A DNA stretch of 64,000 nt from assembly GCF_000413315.1 (NCBI RefSeq), contig NZ_KE340297.1:1248586-1312585 (forward strand), in the 5' to 3' direction. A program made the translations under genes and the position numbers. Below are positions 15,099 to 22,814 of the stretch, piece after piece (the first letter of the stretch is position 1; each line of letters starts with the position of its first letter). The DNA comes from Propionibacterium sp. oral taxon 192 str. F0372. GTDB lineage: Bacteria > Actinomycetota > Actinomycetes > Propionibacteriales > Propionibacteriaceae. The notes beneath the pieces were generated by a model. That model ran no database searches. It saw only the letters and a program-made list of their open reading frames with translations, and was not told where the DNA came from.

Positions 15099-16862
15099 AT
15101 GACCAAGCCCAAGATCACCCAGGTGGCCGCCACCGTCGCAGCTATCGCCCGCGCCGAGGAGATCGACAAGGCCCTCGGAGGCACGACGATCCTCACCGGC
15201 TCGGCCGCCGACGGCCTACGGGAGGCCTGGGGCTCCGCAGACCTGATCATCTCCCACATCGCTTTGGGCGCGACCACCCGGCTCATCGCGGAGTACCTGG
15301 AGAATAAAAAGACCGATCCGGGCGTTGTCGTCGTCGATGAGGCGGGGCGCTTCGTCATCCCACTGGTCGGCGGCCACGTGGGCGGGGCCAACGAGTTAGC
15401 CCGCACCATCGCCGAAAAGATCGGGGCGACCGCGGTAGTCACCACCGCCACCGATGCCCAGGACATTCCGGGCCTAGACACCCTGGGCTGGAACACCACC
15501 GGCGATCTGGCAGGGGTTACCCGCGCCATGCTTGATGGCGAATCCGTGGAACTGGTTCGCGCCGAACCATGGCCGATGCCCGCCTTGCCGAACAATGTCT
15601 GGGAACCGGGAGTGGAACGCGTCGAGCGTCGCGGCACTCACGTCAAGGTATTGCCGCCCGCCCCGCCGGCCGTCGCCCGGATTCTCGTCTCCGATGCAGC
15701 CAACCCTGCCGCCGACGACCTGCCGACCGTCATGGTCCACCCGAAATCTCTCGTGGTGGGCATGGGCTGCAACCGCGATACCCCGGTGGAATCGTTGCGC
15801 TCCCTGCTCACCGACACATTCGCCGCAAACAATCTATCGCTCTCCTCGATCAAGCTGCTGACCAGTGTCGATGCCAAGGCCGACGAGCAAGGGCTGATCG
15901 AGCTGGCCGGTGAACTCGGGGTTGAATTCCGCACCATCGACGCGAAGACGCTGGCAGCGATCGAGGCCCCCAACCCCTCTCAGCACGCCGCCGATGCCGT
16001 GGGCACCCCCTCGGTGTCCGAAGCCTCCGTGCTGGCTGCGGGTGCCAAATTGATCGTCGAGAAGACCAAGACCCCCGAAGCCACCATCGCGGTTGGGCGG
16101 ATCGCTCCGGTCGGGCATCTGGCCATCGTCGGGCTAGGCCCGGGTGCCGAAGATCTGTTGACCCCGCGCGCCGCCAACGTGCTTCGCACATCCCAGGTGG
16201 TCATCGGCTACCGCCCCTATGTCGCCCAGATCAGGCACCTGCTTCGTCCTGGCACCGAGATCGTCGCATCTGGGATGGGGTCCGAGGAAGAACGCTCCTT
16301 GCTGGGCATCAAGAAAGCGCGGGAAGGCCGCAACGTCGCCATCGTGTGCTCCGGCGACCCGGCGATCTACGCCATGGCCTCGCCGACCTACGAACTGGGC
16401 ACCGAGGGTATCGAGGTGGAGGTCGTTCCAGGGGTCACCGCCGAGCTGGCGGCCTCCTCAATCCTGGGAGCCCCGCTTGGCCATGACCATGCCACCATCT
16501 CGTTGTCCGATCTGCACACATCCTGGGAGGACATCGAGCGCCGACTCCAGGCCGTCGCCGAGGGCGACTTGGTGGTGGCCTTGTACAACCCGCGTTCCCG
16601 TAAACGCGTCATGCATCTGCCGCGTGCCTTGGAGATCATCGGCGCGCACCGTCCGCCGACCTGCCCGGTGGCCGTGGTGCAGGATGCCACCCGCCCGGGC
16701 CAGAATTTCCGCATCTCCACCATCGCCGACTTCGACGTCGACTGGGTGGACATGCATTCGATCGTCCTTATCGGCTCCTCGTCGACGCGGATGATCGCCA
16801 CCGGCACCGACGACGAGGTCATGGTGACCCCGCGTGACTACACATGGTTGGAGAACAAATGA
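15099..16862 (+). CDS. cbiGH: CbiG-CbiH fusion: cobalt-precorrin-5A hydrolase / precorrin-3B C17-methyltransferase
   Basis: 587 residues. Residues 1-330 are CbiG: DLIISHIALGATTRLIAEYL, PLVGGHVGGANELAR and TATDAQDIPGLDTLGWN, with the C-terminal CbiG part SLVVGMGCNRDTPVESL. Residues from about 337 are CbiH/CobJ: IVGLGPGAEDLLTPRAANVL, VVIGYRPYVAQI, CSGDPAIYAMASPTYEL, VVPGVTAELAASSILGAPL and VALYNPRS. The two activities act at ring contraction (C17 methylation) and then delta-lactone opening. CbiG marks the anaerobic pathway. GCAGGAG precedes the ATG. Confidence 0.94.
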   Translation: MTKPKITQVAATVAAIARAEEIDKALGGTTILTGSAADGLREAWGSADLIISHIALGATTRLIAEYLENKKTDPGVVVVDEAGRFVIPLVGGHVGGANELARTIAEKIGATAVVTTATDAQDIPGLDTLGWNTTGDLAGVTRAMLDGESVELVRAEPWPMPALPNNVWEPGVERVERRGTHVKVLPPAPPAVARILVSDAANPAADDLPTVMVHPKSLVVGMGCNRDTPVESLRSLLTDTFAANNLSLSSIKLLTSVDAKADEQGLIELAGELGVEFRTIDAKTLAAIEAPNPSQHAADAVGTPSVSEASVLAAGAKLIVEKTKTPEATIAVGRIAPVGHLAIVGLGPGAEDLLTPRAANVLRTSQVVIGYRPYVAQIRHLLRPGTEIVASGMGSEEERSLLGIKKAREGRNVAIVCSGDPAIYAMASPTYELGTEGIEVEVVPGVTAELAASSILGAPLGHDHATISLSDLHTSWEDIERRLQAVAEGDLVVALYNPRSRKRVMHLPRALEIIGAHRPPTCPVAVVQDATRPGQNFRISTIADFDVDWVDMHSIVLIGSSSTRMIATGTDDEVMVTPRDYTWLENK

Positions 16863-18082
16863 GTGCTCTTGTGATTGCTGGCCACGGCACCCGTATCGGG
16901 CGTGGACAAGAGGCCTGCAAGGCCCTGATCGACCGCGTACGGGGGATGCTCGCCCCTGAGGGGGTGGAGGTCCACGATGGCTACGTGGAGCTGACCGATC
17001 CGCCGATTGACGATGCCGTAGCCGAGGCCATTGTGTCGGACTCGGACAAGCATGTCGTCGTGGTGCCGCTGATGATCGGCACCGGCGGCCACGTGCGGGA
17101 GGACATCCCCGAGGCCTATACCGCCGGGGCCAGGCGCGGAGGTGGATCGGTTTCCTACGCACCGCACCTGGGCCCGGATCCGCGGTTGCGGGCCGCCGCA
17201 CGTGAACGTATCGCCGAGGCGATGGGCGAGTGGACCTCCGAGGAGACCACCGTCATCTTCCTAGGCCGGGGCACCTCGCTGACCGAGGCGAATGCCGACC
17301 ACGTGCGCCTGGGCCGGGTGCTGCGTGAGGAGGGCGGCTATGCGGAGGTCGTCAACGGATTCATCCAGGTCGCATCCCCGGATCTCACCACCGCCTTGAA
17401 CCAAGCCCACGGGCAGGGCGCGCGGCGTATCGTCGTCATGCCCCACTACCTATTCCCCGGACGGCTGGAGGACTGGGCCCACGAACAAACCGAGGCTTGG
17501 GCACGAAACCATCCGGATGCCGAGGTGCGCGTGGCCCGCGTCATCGGCGACTGTGATGCCCTGGCCGAGATCGTTGTCGACCGCTACCGCGATGCCGTGC
17601 AGGCCCGCCAGGGGCAAACTGCCGAAACCCCGGTCTACCTGTCCGGGCTGGTGTTGCGGGATCGCAAGGTCGTTATCGCCGGTGGTGGGCGTGTGGCAGC
17701 CCGTCGCGTCGGCAAGCTGGTGGCCGCAGGTGCCAATGTCGAGGTCGTCGCTCCCGAGCTCGGGGAGCGGATGGCCGGTTTCGTGGCCGACGGATTGGTT
17801 ACCCATATTGCCGGTCAGATCGCCGAGGCGCACCTTGATGGCGCCTGGTATGTGCTGGCTTGCACCGATTCCCCCGAGGTGAATGCGCAGGTGGTCGAGT
17901 GGGCCACCGCGGAGCGGATCTTCTGCGTGCGTTCCGACGACGGTGCCTCGGGTACTGCATGGACCCCAGCCACCGGCGTGGCCGATGGGATGGTCGTCGG
18001 CGTCGTGGGCAGCGGAGACCCACATGTGAGTGCCGCCTCACGCACGGTGGCAGTGGCCGCCGTCGCCGCAAGCCGACGATGA
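16859..18082 (+). CDS. cbiX: Sirohydrochlorin cobaltochelatase fused to precorrin-2 dehydrogenase domain
   Basis: 407 residues. The N-terminal 255 are a tandem CbiX chelatase: VIAGHGTR and PLMIGTGGHVREDIPEA in the first half, FLGRGTSLTEANADHVRLG and VVMPHYLFPGRLEDW in the second. From about residue 259 a Met8/SirC-type NAD-binding domain begins (LRDRKVVIAGGGRVAARRV, AGANVEVVAPEL, VLACTDSPEVNAQV, FCVRSDDG). One polypeptide could thus oxidise precorrin-2 to sirohydrochlorin and insert cobalt. The ATG overlaps the cbiGH stop, and a strong terminator follows. Confidence 0.92.
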   Translation: MSALVIAGHGTRIGRGQEACKALIDRVRGMLAPEGVEVHDGYVELTDPPIDDAVAEAIVSDSDKHVVVVPLMIGTGGHVREDIPEAYTAGARRGGGSVSYAPHLGPDPRLRAAARERIAEAMGEWTSEETTVIFLGRGTSLTEANADHVRLGRVLREEGGYAEVVNGFIQVASPDLTTALNQAHGQGARRIVVMPHYLFPGRLEDWAHEQTEAWARNHPDAEVRVARVIGDCDALAEIVVDRYRDAVQARQGQTAETPVYLSGLVLRDRKVVIAGGGRVAARRVGKLVAAGANVEVVAPELGERMAGFVADGLVTHIAGQIAEAHLDGAWYVLACTDSPEVNAQVVEWATAERIFCVRSDDGASGTAWTPATGVADGMVVGVVGSGDPHVSAASRTVAVAAVAASRR

Positions 18083-18090
18083 TGAATGTG

Positions 18091-18131
18091 ACCCGGTGGC
18101 CAGCTGCACCCGGCTGGCCACCGGGTCTTTT
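18091..18131 (+). terminator. Intrinsic terminator of the riboswitch operon
   Basis: A perfect 14-bp stem (ACCCGGTGGCCAGC pairing with GCTGGCCACCGGGT) with an 8-nt loop is followed by CTTTT, 8 nt after the cbiX stop. It may also stop opposing transcription from cbiD. Confidence 0.9.
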
Positions 18132-18189
18132 CATATGCGGATGCGGCCAGATCGCCGCCCATGCGTGTTCTTTCCCGGCCCGGAGGGTC

Positions 18190-19425
18190 TCAGCCCGCGC
18201 GCCCCACAATATTTCCTGCCCGGTCGATGACGACGATGTCGGTTGCCACTGGGGCTCCAGCCAACACCGCGAGGGCCTCTTGGCGGGCCTTCTCGGCGAT
18301 CATGGTCGCGAGATCGAATCCGAGCTCCTTCGCCTTCTTATAGGCGCCCAAGGCAGTTTGGGAAGCAGGAATGACTTCCACCACCTCGTCGGAGGCACCG
18401 TTGTCGCGCGCTAGAGTGGCCAGGAAGTCCAAGTCGACCCGGGAACGCGCCGAGTGCAGATCGAGATGCCCGTCGGCCAGCTTCGCCAGCTTTCCTATAC
18501 CCCCACAGATGGTCAGCCTGGGCAGCGGTACCTTCTTCAGATAGGTCAGCACAGCACCGACGAAATCCCCCATATCCAGCAGGGACGTTTCCGGCAGCCC
18601 ATACAACGAACGGACGACCTTCTCCGAGGTCGAGCCGGTGCATCCGGCTACGTGGTCGTGCCCCAGCGCCTTCGCGACGTCCACACCGCGACGGATCGAG
18701 TCGATCCATGCCGCACACGAATAGGGGACCACCACCCCGGTGGTGCCCAATACCGAGATTCCGCCGATGATCCCCAGCCGTGGATTCATCGTCTTGCGGG
18801 CCAGTTCCTCGCCATGGTCGACGCCCACCTCGACCACCACATCCGGGTCTGGGTCGCCATCGGTGAGCCCCGCAGCTGCCCGCAGATTCCTGGTGATGTA
18901 GCCACGCGGCATCGGATTGATGGCCGGCTGCCCGATTTCCAACGGCAACCCCGGCAGGGTGACCGTCCCCACCCCATGACCGGCGCGGAAAACGATTCCC
19001 GACTCGGCCGACCCCCGGTACACCCGGGTGCGGATGATCGCCCCGTGAGTCACATCCGGATCATCACCAGCGTCCTTGGTGACGCACACCTCCGCAAACC
19101 CAGCCTCATCCAACCGGTATTTGGTCAGCGCGAAAGCGGGTGACCGGTGCTGCGGCAGATCGACTGTCACCGGATCGGGAAATTCGCCGGTCAACAAGGC
19201 TGCATAGGCTGCACGGGCACCCGCAGCGGCACAGGCTCCCGTCGTCCAGCCGGGCCGAAGTTTCGAGGATTCCAACTGGCCGCGGCGCCCACCCGCCTGG
19301 GAACCACCCCCGGGTTCCACCCCGAGCTGAGCGGGTCCATTGGGTTCGGCAGGAACCAATACCCCCGAAGCGGAGGCCTCGGAAGTCGTCCGGTGGTCCA
19401 CCGGGGTCCCTGCCGGATCGCTCAC
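18190..19425 (-). CDS. cbiD: Cobalt-precorrin-5B C1-methyltransferase
   Basis: 411 residues. The first 55 are a Gly/Pro-rich extension. The CbiD core then begins LRPGWTTGACAAAGARAAYAAL and continues with VTKDAGDDPDVTHGA, GVGTVTLPGLPLEIGQPAINP and GILGTTGVV-like ISVLGTTGVVVPYS. CbiD methylates C-1 and is specific to the anaerobic route. Its ATG overlaps the cbiC stop (ATGA), so cbiC-cbiD are coupled. It converges on the cbiX terminator. Confidence 0.95.
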   Translation of the reverse strand: MSDPAGTPVDHRTTSEASASGVLVPAEPNGPAQLGVEPGGGSQAGGRRGQLESSKLRPGWTTGACAAAGARAAYAALLTGEFPDPVTVDLPQHRSPAFALTKYRLDEAGFAEVCVTKDAGDDPDVTHGAIIRTRVYRGSAESGIVFRAGHGVGTVTLPGLPLEIGQPAINPMPRGYITRNLRAAAGLTDGDPDPDVVVEVGVDHGEELARKTMNPRLGIIGGISVLGTTGVVVPYSCAAWIDSIRRGVDVAKALGHDHVAGCTGSTSEKVVRSLYGLPETSLLDMGDFVGAVLTYLKKVPLPRLTICGGIGKLAKLADGHLDLHSARSRVDLDFLATLARDNGASDEVVEVIPASQTALGAYKKAKELGFDLATMIAEKARQEALAVLAGAPVATDIVVIDRAGNIVGRAG

Positions 19426-20078
19426 TTGCGGATCTCGTTGGTGCGCTCGTCGGTGGAGGAGATCGCGTTGATCGCCGCCGAGGTGATCGCCGAACCTCCG
19501 CGACGGCCGCTTACCACCAAGTATTCCAAGCCGTAGGGATTGTCAACCAGGGCTTGTTTCGACTCGGCAGCCCCAACGAAACCAACCGGAATGCCCACCA
19601 CACCAGCGGGCTTCACGCCAGTGTCGCGGACGATTTCTAGCAGCCGGAACAAGGCGGTGGGGGCATTGCCGATTGCGACGACGGCACCTTCCAGGCGCGG
19701 TGCCCACAGATCCACCGCCGCAGCGGTCTTGGTGGTGTTGTGCTGTTTGGCGATCTCGGCCAGTCGCTCGTCGCCGAGCAGGCAGACCACCTCATTTTGT
19801 TTGGGCAGCCGGGAACGGATGACACCCGAGGCAACCATCCGGGAATCGCAGAAGATCGGGGCGCCGTTCCACAGGGCATCGCGGCACGTTTTCACGACTC
19901 CGGGGGTGAACTTGATGAGTTCGGGAAGTTTCGTATCGGCGGCGGCGTGGATCATCCGGGTGACGACTCGCATCACATCGTCGGGGAATTCCGACAAGTC
20001 GGATTCCTCGCGGATGATCCGGAACGACTCCTCGTAGATTTTCCCGGCGTCGACGAGGTACTCGTATTCCACGGTCAC
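19422..20078 (-). CDS. cbiC: Cobalt-precorrin-8 methylmutase
   Basis: 218 residues from GTG 20078; the family start VEYEYLVDAGKIYEESFRII lies here. An upstream in-frame ATG at 20159 would add 27 residues read from the antisense of a riboswitch and was rejected. GAAAGAGAGG lies 5 nt before the GTG. Recognisable CbiC blocks are RMIHAAADT with the catalytic His, IFCDSRMVASGV, and GIPVGFVGAAESKQAL. It moves the C-11 methyl to C-12 to give cobyrinate. First gene of the cbiC-cbiD pair. Confidence 0.94.
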   Translation of the reverse strand: MTVEYEYLVDAGKIYEESFRIIREESDLSEFPDDVMRVVTRMIHAAADTKLPELIKFTPGVVKTCRDALWNGAPIFCDSRMVASGVIRSRLPKQNEVVCLLGDERLAEIAKQHNTTKTAAAVDLWAPRLEGAVVAIGNAPTALFRLLEIVRDTGVKPAGVVGIPVGFVGAAESKQALVDNPYGLEYLVVSGRRGGSAITSAAINAISSTDERTNEIRK

Positions 20079-20104
20079 TGCGGCCTCTCTTTCAGGTTGC
20101 TGAA

Positions 20105-20225
20105 TGGGGTCTAGAATGTCACAAGCACGCGGATTGAGGAAGCCGGGAAACTCCGGCACGGTCGCGCCACTGTGGACGTGTCACCGCCCCGAGGGACGGC
20201 GGCACGGGAGTCAGAGACTCACCGG
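20105..20225 (+). promoter_or_regulatory. Second cobalamin riboswitch, no codirectional gene adjacent
   Basis: On the plus strand the actinobacterial form of the B12 core is present: GAGGAAGCCGGGAAAC, TCCGGCACGGTCGCGCCACTGTG, a CCGCCCC/GGGACGGCGG hairpin and GAGTCAGAGACTC. A ribosome-binding-like AAGGAGAG and an ATG (20268) follow. That frame only runs antisense through cbiT, which is encoded on the minus strand. The next plus-strand gene is cobA at 21017. The element therefore drives cobA through a long leader, or an antisense RNA, or is a relic of a lost gene. Confidence 0.75.
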
Positions 20226-20311
20226 GTGCAGTTGATTGATTGGGACGCGCCATCTCAAGGAGAGATCATGGGCCGACGTGGGCGATGCTCGCCGACGGCT
20301 CCATCGTATCC

Positions 20312-20971
20312 TCAACCCACCGCTTCCGGTTTCGTCGCTGCCCACGCGGTGATCGGTCGCGCCGGTGACCAGCTGAGGAAGCGTCCGATGGTGTCCACCG
20401 AATCGATCATGATCCGGTTCAGTGTCCCGCCATGCGAGCGGTACTGGGCCGCCAGCAGTGCCTCGGTTTCCAAGGTAACCCCGTGCGCCACGATTCGTCC
20501 GCCGGGTTTCAGCGCTTCCCAGCAACCTTTCAGCACCCCGTCGGTCACTCCGCCGCCGATGAATACCGCATCCGGGGACGGCAACCCCAGCAAGGTTTCG
20601 GCTGCCTCCCCGTCCACGACGGTGACCAGCCCGGGCGCCAACCGTTCGATGTTGCGACGGGCCCGGTCGGCGCGTACCTGCTTGCGTTCCAGGCCGATTG
20701 CTGTCGCTCGTTCAGCCGCCCGGCACCACTCAATCGCCATGGCCCCCGAACCCGTGCCGACGTCCCACAACAGCTGGCCGGGCTGCGGGCGCAGGAAGGC
20801 GAAGGCCGAAGCCCGCACATGGCGTTTGGTGATCAGCCCGTCGTGCTCGAAAGCCTCGTCGGGAAGGCCGGGAACCGCACCGAGTGCGGTGACCTCTTCG
20901 GCTGTCAGGTCGGGATACTGCGTGTCGCTCACAACTGGCAGGGTACCCGGCAGCGGCTCTACGATCCCCAT
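20312..20971 (-). CDS. cbiT: Cobalt-precorrin-6B C15-methyltransferase (decarboxylating), CbiT
   Basis: 219 residues of Rossmann methyltransferase: ITKRHVRASAFAFL, the SAM loop LLWDVGTGSGAMAIEW, AIGLERKQVRADRARRNIERL and DAVFIGGGVTDGVL, all typical of CbiT. It decarboxylates the C-12 acetate and methylates C-15. It is the partner of CbiE, from which it is separated by 5.2 kb and strand. ATG 20971; its 5' end lies 45 nt from the divergent cobA. The antisense strand is traversed by any transcript starting at the second B12 riboswitch. Confidence 0.93.
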   Translation of the reverse strand: MGIVEPLPGTLPVVSDTQYPDLTAEEVTALGAVPGLPDEAFEHDGLITKRHVRASAFAFLRPQPGQLLWDVGTGSGAMAIEWCRAAERATAIGLERKQVRADRARRNIERLAPGLVTVVDGEAAETLLGLPSPDAVFIGGGVTDGVLKGCWEALKPGGRIVAHGVTLETEALLAAQYRSHGGTLNRIMIDSVDTIGRFLSWSPARPITAWAATKPEAVG

Positions 20972-21016
20972 CCGAAGGCATCACTCGACAGCGGTCGAAC
21001 GACATCAGGAGAAACG

Positions 21017-21766
21017 ATGAGCACCACGAACCAAGGCCATGTCACCCTCGTCGGTGGCGGTCCCGGCGATCCGGACCTACTGACCGTGGCAGGCCTGCGT
21101 GCCATCCGCACCGCAGAGGTGATTCTCTACGACCACCTGGCCCCGGTCGCCGCATTGGAGGAGGCTCCCGAGGGTGCTGAGTTGATTGACGTCGGCAAGA
21201 TTCCGCGGGGCGAACAGACCTCTCAGGAAAAGATCAATGAGATGCTCATCGCCTATGCTCGCGCAGGGCGCAACGTCGTGCGGTTCAAGGGCGGTGACAA
21301 CTACCTCTTTGGTCGCGGCGGCGAAGAGGCTCTAGCCTGCATGGCCGCAGGCGTCGAGGTGACTGTCATCCCTGGTGTGACATCGGCATTCGCGGCTCCT
21401 TCCCTGGCTGGTATCCCGGTCACCCATCGCGGTGTCATCCAGGGAGTGAGTGTCGTCTCCGGGCACCTTCCTCCGGACCACCCCAAGTCACGCACCAACT
21501 GGGAGGCCGTCGCAGTCTCCAACACCACCATCGTCGTGTTGATGGGGGTGGAATACCTCACCGAGATCGTCGCCACCCTCACCGGGGCTGGTCTCGATCC
21601 CGCGACTCCGGCGGCCATCATTGTCGACGCGGCCTCGCCGCGGATGAAGGTGTGGCGGGCACCCGTCGGGCAGATCGCCGAACTCGCCGTCTCCGAAGGG
21701 ATACAGCCCCCGGCGATCACGGTCATCGGAGCGGTCACTGCCCTGGAACTGCCCACCTCGCCGTGA
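21017..21766 (+). CDS. cobA: Uroporphyrinogen-III C-methyltransferase (SUMT)
   Basis: 249 residues. Converts uroporphyrinogen III to precorrin-2, committing it to cobalamin and siroheme. Family motifs are VTLVGGGPGDPDLLTVAGLRAI, VILYDHL, VRFKGGDNYLFGRGGEE, VIPGVTSAFAAPSLAGIPVTHRG and VVLMGVEYL. The ATG at 21017 has AGGAGA 6 nt upstream; longer in-frame readings upstream are antisense to cbiT. A hairpin terminator follows between it and the convergent cobK. Confidence 0.95.
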   Translation: MSTTNQGHVTLVGGGPGDPDLLTVAGLRAIRTAEVILYDHLAPVAALEEAPEGAELIDVGKIPRGEQTSQEKINEMLIAYARAGRNVVRFKGGDNYLFGRGGEEALACMAAGVEVTVIPGVTSAFAAPSLAGIPVTHRGVIQGVSVVSGHLPPDHPKSRTNWEAVAVSNTTIVVLMGVEYLTEIVATLTGAGLDPATPAAIIVDAASPRMKVWRAPVGQIAELAVSEGIQPPAITVIGAVTALELPTSP

Positions 21767-21787
21767 GTGCCTTCATCTTGCGTATCC

Positions 21788-21815
21788 CGCACCCTGGTGA
21801 TCGTTCCGGGGTGCG
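21788..21815. terminator. Hairpin between convergent cobA and cobK
   Basis: CGCACCC at 21788-21794 pairs with GGGTGCG at 21809-21815. It lies centrally in the 62-nt gap between two convergent genes. No U-tract. Confidence 0.45.
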
Positions 21816-21828
21816 CGGTCGCGCCCGC

Positions 21829-22545
21829 TCAGCCCAATGCAGCCAGCACCTCGGCGATGCTGGTCGCGGTGACCACGCCCGCGGGTGGGGCCGGACGAGC
21901 GACCATCACCACCGGAATCTGCAGCTGGTGTGCGGCGTCGAGCTTCGCGGCGGTCGAGTCGCCCCCGGAATCCTTGGTCACCAGTACCGATGCATTGGTG
22001 CTGGAAAGCAGGTCCAGTTCGTCGTCAAGACCGAATGGCCCCCTGGCCTCCAAGATCTGCCAATCAGGTGGGTACGTTGTTGCGTCGGCCTCGGCGATGC
22101 GGGCCACTACTGGATGCAGTTCCAAGTAGTGGGAAAGTGGTTGGCGACCGACGGTGAGCAGCTTAGTGCCCGGATGGCCTGCGGCGGCGCCTGCCGCCGC
22201 GGCGTGGGAGCCGACCCACACCCATTCTTCGGCAAATCGATGGGTGCGCCAGCCTGGGCGCTCGAAACGAATCAACGGCACCTTGGCGGCAGCACATCCG
22301 GCGGCCGCATTGTGGTGCATCCGGTCCGCGAAGGGATGGGTGGCGTCGACGACCGCTCCGGTGTGCTCCTCGGTCAGGTGAGCGGCCAACCCCTCGGGCC
22401 CGCCGAAACCTCCCACCCGGGCGGCCGAGGCGCGTGCCGCAGCGGTGCGACCTGCCATCGAGACCAGCACCTCATGGCCGCGAGCGGTCAACTCGTCGGC
22501 GATATGACGCGAATCGGCGGTGCCGCCAAGCAGGAGTATGCGCAC
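21829..22545 (-). CDS. cobK: Cobalt-precorrin-6A reductase
   Basis: 238 residues. NADPH-dependent reduction of the corrin macrocycle (CobK/CbiJ). The N-terminus VRILLLGGTADSRHIADEL binds the dinucleotide; VVDATHPFADRMHHNAA, PLIRFERPGW, LLTVGRQPLSHY and VLVTKDSGG are typical. GTG 22545 is preferred over a far-upstream ATG because the protein then begins at the conserved strand. It is also supported by a TATGGT hexamer exactly 6 nt upstream, which suggests a leaderless transcript. Confidence 0.92.
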   Translation of the reverse strand: MRILLLGGTADSRHIADELTARGHEVLVSMAGRTAAARASAARVGGFGGPEGLAAHLTEEHTGAVVDATHPFADRMHHNAAAGCAAAKVPLIRFERPGWRTHRFAEEWVWVGSHAAAAGAAAGHPGTKLLTVGRQPLSHYLELHPVVARIAEADATTYPPDWQILEARGPFGLDDELDLLSSTNASVLVTKDSGGDSTAAKLDAAHQLQIPVVMVARPAPPAGVVTATSIAEVLAALG

Positions 22546-22814
22546 GCAACCACCATAGACGCTGCACCTTGCCGCCTTCTTGCCACGGGACCGGGGGTTA
22601 TCACCAGGCATGAGCCCACCGCTTTCTCGGTCCCCCGGGCTGCCCGCTACCCAGGGGCCTGCGCATCCGTCCCGGGCATGTACCCGACGACCTCCACCCA
22701 CGGGGCAGGCCGGTCCGCTTCGTCGCGCCCAGCGAATGTAGCCGACCACTCACCCCACACCATCCGCACCACGGTGGGCCGAATTGCGTCCCACCTTCAC
22801 AACCAGGAGTTGCG

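Noticed and set aside
20268..21016. Plus-strand frame after the second B12 riboswitch running into cobA
   Set aside because: It is entirely antisense to cbiT, whose motifs are unambiguous. Its translation has no protein-like features beyond the cobA start.
22546..22814. Possible third cobalamin riboswitch between cobK and cobQ-cobO
   Set aside because: Neither strand shows the conserved core (GCCGGTG...CCGGC with GTCCCGCAAC or CGCCACTGT). Only short inverted repeats are present.
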